Notes: generated from the sequence alone by a model not told the origin. A DNA stretch of 64,000 nucleotides from an uncultured Lachnospiraceae bacterium (GCA_951801245.1 CATOMC010000012.1:6869-70868); one strand, 5' to 3'. Shown: positions 53,789 to 61,777, counted from the first letter of the stretch. Numbers and translations are program-made.

Positions 53789-55912
53789 ATGGTAAATCGT
53801 GACAAAGCCAGAGTACTGGCGAGAGAACGGGCGGAAAAACTGGTGAGCCAGATGACAGTGGAGGAGAGGGCTTCCCAACTGCGCTATGATGCGCCCGCAA
53901 TCGAGAGACTGGGTGTTCCGGCGTATAACTGGTGGGGAGAGGCGCTTCATGGCGTGGCAAGGGCAGGGGTAGCCACCAGCTTCCCACAGGCGATCGGTAT
54001 GGCGGCTTCTTTTAACACAGAACTGGTGCGCAGAGCCGGTGATGTGACATCTACGGAAGGGAGAGCGAAATATAATGCTTTTGCCGCACGAAACGACAGG
54101 GATATCTATAAGGGGCTGACATTCTGGTCCCCCAATGTGAATATCTTCAGAGACCCCAGATGGGGCAGGGGCCAGGAGACTTTTGGGGAAGATCCTTATC
54201 TGACTTCCCGGATGGGCGTGGCATATGTGGAGGGACTGCAGGGAGATGACGAAGAGATATTGAAATCGGCTGCCTGTGCGAAACATTTCGCAGTCCACTC
54301 CGGCCCTGAGGCCGTGCGGCATGAATTCAATGCGGTGGCCTCGAAAAAGGATATGGAAGAGACGTACCTGCCGGCCTTTAAAGCCTGTGTGCAGGAGGCC
54401 GGCGTAGAAGCGGTGATGGGAGCTTACAACAGGACCAATGGGGAACCATGCTGTGGAAGCCCCACACTGATGAAAGATATTCTGAGAGACGGCTGGGGAT
54501 TTAGGGGACATTACGTGTCAGACTGCTGGGCCATCAAAGATTTCCATGAGAATCATATGGTGACTCACAGCATGGAAGAATCGGCAGCGCTGGCCCTAAA
54601 GTCCGGCTGTGATATCAACTGCGGTGTGACATACCAGCATCTGCTGAAAGCACTGCAGGACGGACTTGTGACCCAGGAAGAGATCACGGAAGCGGCGGTG
54701 AGGGCATTTACCACAAGATATCTGCTGGGGCTTTTTGATGAGAGTGCATATGACCGGATCCCATACGATAAGGTAGAGTGTGAAGAGCACCTGGCGATAG
54801 CGGAGCAGATGACCAAAGAGTCAGTCGTTCTCCTTAAGAACGACGGCGTCCTGCCATTACGCCTGCAGGATGGTATGACCATTGGCGTGATCGGGCCGAA
54901 TGCCAACAGCAGAGAGGCATTGGTCGGAAATTACCATGGAACTTCTTCCAGATATATCACAGTATTGGAAGGGATACAGGATAAAGTCGGACATAACGGG
55001 AGAGTTCTATACGCAGAGGGATCGCATCTGTTCAAAGATCATATGGAACATCTTTCTTCGAAGAACGACCGGATAACAGAGGCAGTGGTGGTGGCGGAAA
55101 ACAGTGATGTGGTGATCCTCTGTGTGGGTCTGGATGAGACTTTGGAAGGCGAGGAAGGCGATACCGGCAACAGTTATGCTTCGGGCGACAAGCGGGATCT
55201 TCATCTGCCCCAGTGCCAGAGGGATCTGATGGATGCAGTACTCGGGACCGGCAAGCCGGTGATCGTATGTCTGATGGCGGGCAGCGCCATAGATCTGTCG
55301 GTGGCAGATGAGAAAGCAGCGGCCGTACTGCAGTTGTGGTATCCGGGAGCCAGGGGCGGCAGGGCAGTGGCGGACATCCTGTTCGGGGACTGCTCCCCTT
55401 CCGGGAAGCTGCCGGTGACATTCTACCGGGATCTTGCGGGGATGCCTGCTTTTGAGGACTACCGGATGGAGGGACGGACCTACCGCTATATGACGGGAGA
55501 GGCCCTTTATCCCTTTGGATATGGGCTGACTTACGGAAATGTGTCGGTGAAAGGAGCCAGGATCACCGGCAGGGATGCGGCGACCCGGGAGGTAACGCTG
55601 CAGGCGGATGTGATCAACCGGGGCAGCGTGGAGACGAAGGATGTGGTGCAGGTCTATGTGAAAGATCCGGGATCGGGATATGCAGTGCCCAACCACAACC
55701 TCTGTGCCTTTTTGAAAGTGTCCCTGCAGCCCGCAGAGGAAAAGTGCATCGGGTTTACAATATCCGGTGATGCGTTTGGCACAGTAAATGAAAACGGGGA
55801 GCGAGTCAGGGACGGCAGCAGATATATCCTTTATGTGGGATGCGGGCAGCCGGATAAGAGGACCGAGGCGCTGACGGGCAATCCTTGTGTGAGAGTGGAT
55901 GTGGAGTTTTAA
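53789..55912 (+). CDS. GH3 glycosidase, copy B
   Basis: The 707-residue protein is the same length as copy A and has the same nucleophile motif YVSDCWAIKDF and KHFAVHSGPE loop. It differs mainly near residues 8-25, 70-110 and 628-690. The central 1361 bp are identical to copy A by eye, while both ends diverge in patches. It lies directly after GH38 with a short 26-nt gap and is preceded by GAAAGGATACG, so it belongs to the YesM/YesN-GH130-GH20-GH38 block. A weak hairpin follows. Confidence 0.93.
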   Translation: MVNRDKARVLARERAEKLVSQMTVEERASQLRYDAPAIERLGVPAYNWWGEALHGVARAGVATSFPQAIGMAASFNTELVRRAGDVTSTEGRAKYNAFAARNDRDIYKGLTFWSPNVNIFRDPRWGRGQETFGEDPYLTSRMGVAYVEGLQGDDEEILKSAACAKHFAVHSGPEAVRHEFNAVASKKDMEETYLPAFKACVQEAGVEAVMGAYNRTNGEPCCGSPTLMKDILRDGWGFRGHYVSDCWAIKDFHENHMVTHSMEESAALALKSGCDINCGVTYQHLLKALQDGLVTQEEITEAAVRAFTTRYLLGLFDESAYDRIPYDKVECEEHLAIAEQMTKESVVLLKNDGVLPLRLQDGMTIGVIGPNANSREALVGNYHGTSSRYITVLEGIQDKVGHNGRVLYAEGSHLFKDHMEHLSSKNDRITEAVVVAENSDVVILCVGLDETLEGEEGDTGNSYASGDKRDLHLPQCQRDLMDAVLGTGKPVIVCLMAGSAIDLSVADEKAAAVLQLWYPGARGGRAVADILFGDCSPSGKLPVTFYRDLAGMPAFEDYRMEGRTYRYMTGEALYPFGYGLTYGNVSVKGARITGRDAATREVTLQADVINRGSVETKDVVQVYVKDPGSGYAVPNHNLCAFLKVSLQPAEEKCIGFTISGDAFGTVNENGERVRDGSRYILYVGCGQPDKRTEALTGNPCVRVDVEF
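54122..55482 (+). repeat. 1361-bp identical block, GH3 copy B
   Basis: This is the partner of 39297-40657 in direct orientation. Two direct repeats this long, 14.8 kb apart, could recombine and delete the intervening importer, YesM/YesN, GH130, GH20 and GH38 genes. Confidence 0.85.
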
Positions 55913-55930
55913 GAATATGAAGGAATGACA

Positions 55931-55961
55931 AGGGACACGGGCCGGGTGGGTCTGTGTCCCT
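55931..55961 (+). terminator. Weak hairpin after GH3 copy B
   Basis: AGGGACAC pairs with GTGTCCCT, extended inward by G-T pairs, in the position equivalent to the terminator of copy A. There is no T-run after it (TAGTGAGTAGGGG), so termination would be inefficient or factor-dependent. Confidence 0.35.
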
Positions 55962-56057
55962 AGTGAGTAGGGGTTTGTGTGTGATGACGCCTTTGCGGAT
56001 ATAGAATTCTCTGTCGGCGGGCATTTGCTCTTTTCAAGGCATGGCCACAAATTATGG

Positions 56058-56086
56058 TTGCGGCAGGCAGGCGGGTGGGGTATACT
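56058..56086 (+). promoter_or_regulatory. Sigma-70-type promoter for the HAD phosphatase gene
   Basis: TTGCGG (56058-56063) and TATACT (56081-56086) are spaced 17 bp and lie 49 bp before the ATG at 56135. Confidence 0.55.
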
Positions 56087-56134
56087 GTAGTGCAGGAAGA
56101 TGTAGCGTAAAACACTTCGGAATGGAGGTAAAGT

Positions 56135-56743
56135 ATGAATATTGTTTGTCTGGATTTGGAAGGGGTACTGGTGCCGGAGATCTGGATTGCGTTTGCAAAA
56201 GAAAGCGGAATTCCAGAACTGACAAGAACCACCAGGGACGAACCTGATTATGATAAACTCATGAACTGGAGACTCGGCATTTTACAAGAACACGGGCTTG
56301 GACTCAGAGAGATTCAGGAAACGATCGCCAAAATAGATCCGATTCCCGGTGCGAAAGAGTTCCTGGACGAACTCAGGAGCATAACCCAGGTCATCATTAT
56401 CAGCGATACCTTTACGCAGTTTGCAGGGCCGTTAATGGAGAAACTAGGGTGGCCGACTATCTTTTGTAATTCCTTGGAAGTAGCGGCGGATGGTAAGATT
56501 ATAGGTTTTAAGATGCGGATTGAGAATTCGAAGTTCACCACGGTCAGGGCACTGCAGTCCATCGGTTATGATACGATTGCATGTGGTGACAGCCACAATG
56601 ATCTGGCAATGATCATGGCCGGTAAGGCAGGGTTTTTATTCAAGAGTACGGAGCAGATTAAGAAAGATCATCCCAAAATCCCGGCTTATGAGACCTATGA
56701 AGAATTAATGACAGCCATTAAAAAGGCATTGGAAATTTCGTAA
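56135..56743 (+). CDS. thrH: ThrH-like HAD phosphatase (phosphoserine/homoserine)
   Basis: The 202-residue HAD-family protein begins IVCLDLEGVLVPEIWIAFAKESG, whose D-L-E-G form is typical of ThrH rather than the D-x-D of ordinary phosphoserine phosphatases. It continues to motif II (IIISDTFTQF), a Lys in NSKFTTVRAL and motif III (ACGDSHNDLAMI). ThrH dephosphorylates phosphoserine and can transfer phosphate to homoserine. The start has AATGGAGG upstream. No threonine or serine genes are near. Confidence 0.85.
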   Translation: MNIVCLDLEGVLVPEIWIAFAKESGIPELTRTTRDEPDYDKLMNWRLGILQEHGLGLREIQETIAKIDPIPGAKEFLDELRSITQVIIISDTFTQFAGPLMEKLGWPTIFCNSLEVAADGKIIGFKMRIENSKFTTVRALQSIGYDTIACGDSHNDLAMIMAGKAGFLFKSTEQIKKDHPKIPAYETYEELMTAIKKALEIS

Positions 56744-56794
56744 AGTGAATTTATGGAAGGTAAAGTACGGATATCGTACAGAAGGAGGCAGAAT

Positions 56795-57091
56795 ATGAAA
56801 TGTGTGCGTAAGTCATTTGATGTGGATGTGGAGAAGTATGAAGTGGGCAAAGGCATGGAGGATGGATTTGAACTCTGGACGGATGTGGTGACAAGAGGAT
56901 GGTTTGTCACAGATTCCCTGATTCAGGTCAAAAAGGAAAACGGGGCGATTGTCTGCCCATACATTATACACAGAAGAGGAAAAACTTTTATCGGGGCAGG
57001 GGATTACATCATCACAGAACCTGACGGCTCCAGACATGTATGCTGCGGGGAGAAAGTTTTTGAACGGTTTATTCCTGTGGAAGGGCAGTGA
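56795..57091 (+). CDS. Small conserved-looking protein of unknown function
   Basis: The 98-residue soluble protein has mixed alpha/beta composition. It starts KCVRKSFDVDVEKYEVGKG and has an even spread of charged residues and a glycine-rich GKTFIGAGDYIITEPDGSRHV segment, which looks like a beta-rich core. No known domain was recognised. A strong AAGGAGG sits 5 nt before the ATG at 56795; a longer frame from 56753 has no ribosome site. It follows the HAD gene by 51 nt, so they may share a transcript. Confidence 0.65.
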   Translation: MKCVRKSFDVDVEKYEVGKGMEDGFELWTDVVTRGWFVTDSLIQVKKENGAIVCPYIIHRRGKTFIGAGDYIITEPDGSRHVCCGEKVFERFIPVEGQ

Positions 57092-57096
57092 TTCCA

Positions 57097-57585
57097 TTAT
57101 AGGGATGTGGATATCTCACACAGCCTGAATTTTATGATTTTTTCCAGATCTGTTAATTTCATTTTAATCTGAAAACCTATTTTGCCGGCGCTGAAGATGA
57201 TTTCATCAAATTTATCGGCGCTGGCATCTATGATAGTGGTGTAGTATTTCTTCATGCCAATAGGAGAGCATCCCCCGTGAATATAGCCGGTCAGTGGCAA
57301 CAGTTCTTTGGATTTGATCATACTGATATTTTTCTCGCCGACAGCCTGTGCGGCTTTCTTTAAGTCCAGTTCCCTGTTTACAGGTACAAGAAAAACATAA
57401 TGATTATCGGATTTTCCGACGGTGACCAACGTCTTAAAAACCCTGTCGGGGTTTTCCTTTAAATACCTGGCTACATCCGAACCGCTGATGATATCTGACT
57501 GTGAATAATCATATACCTTAAAAGCCAGTTTCTTTTGTTCTAAGAGTCTGATCGCATTGGTTTTTTCTTCTTTGTTTTTCATCAT
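57097..57585 (-). CDS. ybaK: Cys-tRNA(Pro)/Cys-tRNA(Cys) deacylase (YbaK/EbsC family)
   Basis: The 162-residue protein is a YbaK-type trans-editing factor that hydrolyses wrongly charged Cys-tRNA(Pro). It has the family features RVFKTLVTVGKSDNHYVFLVPVNRELDLKKAAQAVG (with the conserved Lys), then GYIHGGCSPIGMKK (the GGxSPxG loop) and DEIIFSAGKIGFQIKM. It is encoded on the - strand, convergent with the small gene at 56795 with only 5 nt between stops. A -10/-35 pair lies upstream at 57649-57677. A GGAG is 5 nt before the ATG at 57585. Confidence 0.92.
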   Translation of the reverse strand: MMKNKEEKTNAIRLLEQKKLAFKVYDYSQSDIISGSDVARYLKENPDRVFKTLVTVGKSDNHYVFLVPVNRELDLKKAAQAVGEKNISMIKSKELLPLTGYIHGGCSPIGMKKYYTTIIDASADKFDEIIFSAGKIGFQIKMKLTDLEKIIKFRLCEISTSL

Positions 57586-57648
57586 GATTTCTCCGGTTTT
57601 CTTTCGGTTTCATTTAGTAGGAATAACAGGTCAAAAGTATTACATATG

Positions 57649-57677
57649 ATTGTATCAGAAATGTTAGATAAAATCAA
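57649..57677 (-). promoter_or_regulatory. Promoter of the YbaK-like deacylase gene
   Basis: On the - strand, TTGATT (57672-57677) and TACAAT (57649-57654) are spaced 17 bp, 64 bp upstream of the ATG. Confidence 0.55.
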
Positions 57678-57862
57678 AGAATCTGAGGTTTATATCCTCT
57701 GTCTTTTTAATGTCCGGTTTATAGGACTGATAAAGTGGTATGGTAGACACATCAAGGGGTTCAGGGACAGCAGGGTGTTGTCGGACGATGAAGCGTGATG
57801 GGCAGCCGGCGGCAGCGGACAGCAAATGTAAGGGCAAACGCAGGAAAGGCAGGGAGATATTT

Positions 57863-58219
57863 ATGAGGAATCCATTTGTAATGGCAACAGCGTTTTTCAT
57901 TCTGGTGATTGCTTTTTGCGTGAGGGGAACAGTGATGAGCAAGGAAAATACGAATCAGACCATGGAAAATGCGTATTATGCAGATTGGGAACATGCCTTT
58001 GTTGAAAGCACCAGGAACACGCTTGCCGGACAGGGGTATCCGGACAGCGGTGTTACCATGACCTGGGTTAAGAAAGACGGCAGAAGAACTTATACGGTGG
58101 CCGTCCATCACAAACGGATAGGCAGGCTTGCAAAAGAGGAGCAGGAACAGTTGGTGCAGATACTTTTGCGGGAGAGATTGGGAAACAGCGATTGCAGCAT
58201 AAATATTAATGTTAATTGA
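57863..58219 (+). CDS. Small single-pass membrane or secreted protein
   Basis: The 118-residue protein has one N-terminal hydrophobic helix (FVMATAFFILVIAFCVRGTVM, about residues 5-25) and a hydrophilic exposed part of about 90 residues (YADWEHAFVESTRNTLAGQGYPDSGVTMTWVKKDGRRTY). No lipobox and no known domain was recognised. AGGGAGATATTT precedes the ATG. The frame stays open upstream to an ATG at 57740, but that extension is Arg/Lys/Gly-rich and looks non-coding. Its TGA overlaps the -35 of the SOS-type promoter at 58216. Confidence 0.65.
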   Translation: MRNPFVMATAFFILVIAFCVRGTVMSKENTNQTMENAYYADWEHAFVESTRNTLAGQGYPDSGVTMTWVKKDGRRTYTVAVHHKRIGRLAKEEQEQLVQILLRERLGNSDCSININVN

Positions 58220-58263
58220 CATGAAAGAACATTTGTTCTATAATAAATGCAGAACAAATGTTC
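58216..58263 (+). promoter_or_regulatory. Near-consensus promoter with two LexA/DinR-type SOS boxes
   Basis: TTGACA (58216-58221), 17-bp spacer and TATAAT (58239-58244) form a perfect consensus promoter. The spacer end is occupied by GAACATTTGTTC (58227-58238), and GAACAAATGTTC lies at 58252-58263, beginning about at the predicted start site. Both fit the Firmicute LexA/DinR operator GAAC-N4-GTTC. A bound repressor would cover the promoter and the start site, so the transcript should be silent until DNA damage. Confidence 0.8.
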
Positions 58264-58305
58264 TGAAAAGAGAATAATTTGGTTAAATTTTGCGAGGGGA
58301 AAGGA

Positions 58306-58377
58306 ATGACATTTCTACTGTTTGGGATTATACTATTAGATAGCATGTTAACGACAGGTACATGCTGTCTAGAATGA
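58306..58377 (+). CDS. 23-residue hydrophobic peptide under an SOS-type promoter
   Basis: A 24-codon frame begins ATG at 58306, with AGGGGAAAGGA upstream (AGGGG 6 nt before the ATG), and ends TGA at 58375-58377. The peptide starts MTFLLFGIILLDSML, a hydrophobic helix able to insert in a membrane, and ends TCCLE with two adjacent cysteines. It is the first open frame after the two-box promoter and lies 18 nt before the DUF1653 gene, so the two may be co-transcribed. A 10-bp dyad (58338-58347 and 58361-58370) lies inside the frame. SOS-induced micropeptides such as TisB act on membranes, but homology to them is not visible. Expression is unproven. Confidence 0.5.
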   Translation: MTFLLFGIILLDSMLTTGTCCLE

Positions 58378-58395
58378 ATCAGATAGGAGCAGCAT

Positions 58396-58953
58396 ATGAG
58401 ACATAATCCCAAACCACAGGAAATGTACAGACATTTTAAAGGTAATTTATATCAGATCCGATGCCTTGCCAGAGACAGCGAGACGCGGGAAATGATGGTA
58501 GTTTATCAGGCAATGTATGACACTTTTGAGATTTATGTGAGGCCGCTTTCCATGTTTATGGAAGAAGTAGACCATGACAAATATCCCGAGGTAAAACAGA
58601 AGTACCGCTTTGAACTGATGCAGGATATTGATAAGCCGGTCGATGCTTATGAGGTGCCGTCCAAAGAGCAGACGGTTAATCTGTATGAAGCAAAAGCCCA
58701 GGAGAGGGAGGCAGAGCCTGAAGAACAAATAAATATTGATCCTCTGGTATTGGAATTTCTTGACGCGAATTCTTATGAGCAGAGACTGAATATCCTCACT
58801 TCACTACGTAATCGAATTACGGATGAGATGATCAACACCATGGCTGTGGCTGTAGATCTGGAGATTAAGGAAGGTGACGTGGAGGACAGATATGAAGAAC
58901 TCAGAAACTGTCTGCTCACCTTTGAGAAATACGAGGGTAACAGATTGAGGTAG
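58396..58953 (+). CDS. DUF1653-containing protein
   Basis: The 185-residue protein has an N-terminal DUF1653 domain (residues ~9-70: YRHFKGNLYQIRCLARDSET...MVVYQAMYDTFEIYVRPLSMFMEEVD) and a longer C-terminal helical extension (about 95-185, IDPLVLEFLDANSYEQRLNILTSLRNRITDEMIN). Family function is unknown. AGGAG precedes the ATG by 8 nt. It lies downstream of the SOS-type promoter and the micro-ORF with no terminator between, so DNA-damage control is possible. Confidence 0.82.
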   Translation: MRHNPKPQEMYRHFKGNLYQIRCLARDSETREMMVVYQAMYDTFEIYVRPLSMFMEEVDHDKYPEVKQKYRFELMQDIDKPVDAYEVPSKEQTVNLYEAKAQEREAEPEEQINIDPLVLEFLDANSYEQRLNILTSLRNRITDEMINTMAVAVDLEIKEGDVEDRYEELRNCLLTFEKYEGNRLR

Positions 58954-59061
58954 ATCTTTGTAAGAAGGGTACTTTGTGTCAAAGAAGCCGTCTGCCAATC
59001 CCAGAAGGATTTTGAGATGTTACGGGAACTAAGAGCAGGACTTTAGACAGGAGGTATTCCT

Positions 59062-60003
59062 ATGGCTTATGATCTGGAAAACAAACTCGTAGTGGGCGTT
59101 TCGTCCAGGGCATTGTTTGACCTGACTTATGAGAACAAAATATTTGAGGAGGACGGTGTGGAAGCATACTGCCGGTATCAGATAGAACACGAGGATGACG
59201 TGCTTCGTCCGGGACCGGGATTTCCTCTGGTGAAGGCGCTTCTTAACCTGAATGAACTGCCGGGCAGAGAAGGGCGTGTGGAAGTTATTATTATGTCCAG
59301 AAACAGTCCGGATACTTCTCTGCGGGTCTTTAAGGCAATCGAAAATTACGGGCTTAATATCACCAGAGCCGTCCTGGCGAGCGGTGCATCGCTGGCACCG
59401 TATCTGACAGCTTTTAAGACCGATCTGTTTCTGTCGGCTTACGAGGATGATGTTCAGCGCGCTATTGATTCTAATATTGCGGCAGGCATTATCTGTACGG
59501 ACGGAATTCAGACGTATGACTGTGAACACCAGATCAGGCAGATCAGAATTGCGTTTGACGGTGATGCGGTGTTGTTTTCCGACGAATCGGAGTGCATTTT
59601 TCAGGAACAAGGTCTGGAAGCTTTTGAGGAGAATGAGAGGCGTAATGCCAACAATCCCTTGCAGGCGGGACCTTTTGCCAAATTTTTAAAGACTCTTTCA
59701 GAATTGCAGAAGGATTTCCCAGGAGAGGAAACACCTATCAGGACAGCGCTTGTTACCACAAGATGTGCGCCCGCGCATGAAAGGGTTATTCGTACACTGC
59801 GCGCCTGGAATGTGCGTATTGATGAAGTATTTTTTCTGGGAGGAATCCGTAAGAAGGATGTATTGCAGGCCTTTGGGGCACATATCTTTTTTGATGACCA
59901 GTCTGTACATACCGGACCGGCTTCCGAGGTTGTTCCCTCGGCGAGAGTTCCTTATAAGAACAGAGATTATACTGAGGAGATAGAGAAGAAGGATAGCAGT
60001 TAA
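59062..60003 (+). CDS. Cytosolic 5'-nucleotidase (NT5C1/PF06189-like)
   Basis: The 313-residue protein resembles the cytosolic 5'-nucleotidase I family. It starts LVVGVSSRALFDLTYENKIFEEDGVEAYCRYQIEHED and has a catalytic-type FDGDAVLFSDESE motif (D-x-D), then TRCAPAHERVIRTLRAWNVRIDEVFFLGGIRKKDVL and FFDDQ. It should dephosphorylate nucleoside monophosphates such as AMP or IMP. GAGGT precedes the ATG. The next gene starts 1 nt after its stop, so it is translationally linked to the SfsA-MutY fusion. Confidence 0.85.
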   Translation: MAYDLENKLVVGVSSRALFDLTYENKIFEEDGVEAYCRYQIEHEDDVLRPGPGFPLVKALLNLNELPGREGRVEVIIMSRNSPDTSLRVFKAIENYGLNITRAVLASGASLAPYLTAFKTDLFLSAYEDDVQRAIDSNIAAGIICTDGIQTYDCEHQIRQIRIAFDGDAVLFSDESECIFQEQGLEAFEENERRNANNPLQAGPFAKFLKTLSELQKDFPGEETPIRTALVTTRCAPAHERVIRTLRAWNVRIDEVFFLGGIRKKDVLQAFGAHIFFDDQSVHTGPASEVVPSARVPYKNRDYTEEIEKKDSS

Positions 60004-60004
60004 T

Positions 60005-61777
60005 ATGAAATACAATCAAATTGTACCGGCCAGATTTATAGAACGTCCCAATCGTTTTATCGCCTATGTGGAACTCATGGGAGAACGAATGAAAGTCCAT
60101 GTCAGAAATACAGGCAGATGCAGGGAACTTCTTAAGGATAATGCGCAGGTATATCTGGAGAAGAGTGATAATATACAGAGGTCTACCGCCTATGATCTGG
60201 TAGTGGTAGAGAAAGACGGACGTCTGGTCAATATGGATTCCGGTGCACCGAATAAAGTGGTGGGGGAATGGCTTACGGAAGGCGGATTGTATGAGGATGT
60301 CAGTCTTGTCAGGCCGGAGACGTTTTTTGGGCATTCCAGGTTTGATTTCTATACAGAGAGTGCTTCCGGAAGAAAAGCCTTTATAGAAGTTAAAGGGGTA
60401 ACACTTGAGAATAATGACGTGGCGGTTTTCCCGGATGCGCCTTCGGAGCGTGCCGTCAAGCATGTGGAAGAGTTGATTGAGGCGAAAAGGCAGGGATATG
60501 AAGCATATCTGGTGTTTGTGATTCAGATGAAGGGGATCAGGCATGTGGAACCCAACTGGGATACACAGCCTGCTTTTGGAGAAGCATTACAGCGCGCCAG
60601 GAGTGCGGGTGTAAAACTTCTGGCGTATGACTGCATTGTGGAGACGGACAGTCTTTCGATAGATGAACCGGTGCCTGTTGTTGTGGACAGTCTGGATCGG
60701 ATTGCAAAGCCCCTGTTTGCCTGGTATGACGCGGGCAGACGGATCCTGCCCTGGCGGGAGGAACCGACACCCTATCATGTATGGCTGTCGGAGATTATGC
60801 TGCAGCAGACCAGAGTGGAGGCAGTCAAACCCTACTATGACAGATTCCTGCAGGCACTTCCGGATGTAAAGAGCCTGGCAGAGGTGGATGAGGAGAAGCT
60901 TCTGAAACTGTGGGAGGGACTTGGATACTACAACCGGGCCAGAAATTTAAAAAAGGCCGCCATGAAAGTGGTCTCGGAATATGAAGGAGAAATCCCCGGT
61001 AAGTATGAAGAACTCTTGCAGCTTCCGGGGATAGGAAGTTATACGGCAGGAGCAATTGCTTCCATTGCTTTTGGGCAGGTACGGCCTGCGGTAGACGGCA
61101 ATGTGCTTCGTATTTTGTCCAGGCTCAGGGCAGATGACAGAGATATTCTGGATGCAAAGGTAAAAAAGTCAGTAGAAGAAGATTTGGCAGGGGTTATGCC
61201 GACAGATCGTCCCGGTGATTTCAATCAGGCTTTGATGGAACTGGGGGCGATGGTATGTATTCCTAACGGCGCAGCAAAGTGTGAAGAATGTCCGTGGGGA
61301 CAGCTTTGCCTGGCAAGAGCGCACAAAAGTGTGGAGTCATTTCCCAGGAAGGCGCCAAAGAAGCCAAGGAGTGTTGAGAAGAAGACGATACTGGTCATAC
61401 AGGACGCGAATCTGGTGGCGCTGCGCAAGCGGCCGGACAAGGGACTTCTTGCCGGCATGTATGAGTTTCCGTCTATGGAAGGGAACCGGAATGAGAAGCA
61501 GGTGATTGCATACTTGAAAGAACTTGGATTGTCGCCTATCAGAATTCAGAAGCTTATGCCTGCCAAACATGTTTTTACGCATAAAGAATGGCATATGACA
61601 GGATATGTGGTGCGGGTGGACGAACTTTCACAAATGGAAGATAAGAGGGAGGAGCATGGGCTTATCTTTATCGATCCTGAGGAAACGAAGACAAATTATC
61701 CGATTCCTTCGGCTTTCGCTGTCTATGCAGAACATGTGGAAATGAAACGGAATGGGGTAAAAATAAGAAATTCCTAA
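60005..61777 (+). CDS. SfsA-MutY fusion: SfsA nuclease domain plus A/G adenine glycosylase
   Basis: The 590-residue protein joins two families. Residues ~1-230 are SfsA-like (KYNQIVPARFIERPNRFIAYVELMGE, HVRNTGRCRELLKDNAQVYLEKS, and FFGHSRFDFYTES). Residues ~232-590 are MutY: EIMLQQTRVEAVKPYYDRF, helix-hairpin-helix LPGIGSYTAGAIASIAFGQ, catalytic Asp in PAVDGNVLRI, four cysteines C-x7-C-x2-C-x5-C for the [4Fe-4S] cluster, then a NUDIX-like 8-oxoG-recognition domain. MutY removes adenine opposite 8-oxoguanine. SfsA has been reported to have nuclease activity. The frame is continuous with no stop at the joint, so this is a true fusion in the sequence. Confidence 0.92.
   Translation: MKYNQIVPARFIERPNRFIAYVELMGERMKVHVRNTGRCRELLKDNAQVYLEKSDNIQRSTAYDLVVVEKDGRLVNMDSGAPNKVVGEWLTEGGLYEDVSLVRPETFFGHSRFDFYTESASGRKAFIEVKGVTLENNDVAVFPDAPSERAVKHVEELIEAKRQGYEAYLVFVIQMKGIRHVEPNWDTQPAFGEALQRARSAGVKLLAYDCIVETDSLSIDEPVPVVVDSLDRIAKPLFAWYDAGRRILPWREEPTPYHVWLSEIMLQQTRVEAVKPYYDRFLQALPDVKSLAEVDEEKLLKLWEGLGYYNRARNLKKAAMKVVSEYEGEIPGKYEELLQLPGIGSYTAGAIASIAFGQVRPAVDGNVLRILSRLRADDRDILDAKVKKSVEEDLAGVMPTDRPGDFNQALMELGAMVCIPNGAAKCEECPWGQLCLARAHKSVESFPRKAPKKPRSVEKKTILVIQDANLVALRKRPDKGLLAGMYEFPSMEGNRNEKQVIAYLKELGLSPIRIQKLMPAKHVFTHKEWHMTGYVVRVDELSQMEDKREEHGLIFIDPEETKTNYPIPSAFAVYAEHVEMKRNGVKIRNS

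Noticed and set aside
55913..56134. T-box or riboswitch upstream of the HAD gene
   Set aside because: The T-box core TGGNACCGCG-like sequence and antiterminator pairing are not seen.
57740..57862. N-terminal extension of the small membrane protein from ATG 57740
   Set aside because: The extra residues are Arg/Lys/Gly-rich without domain character, and AGGGAG precedes ATG 57863.
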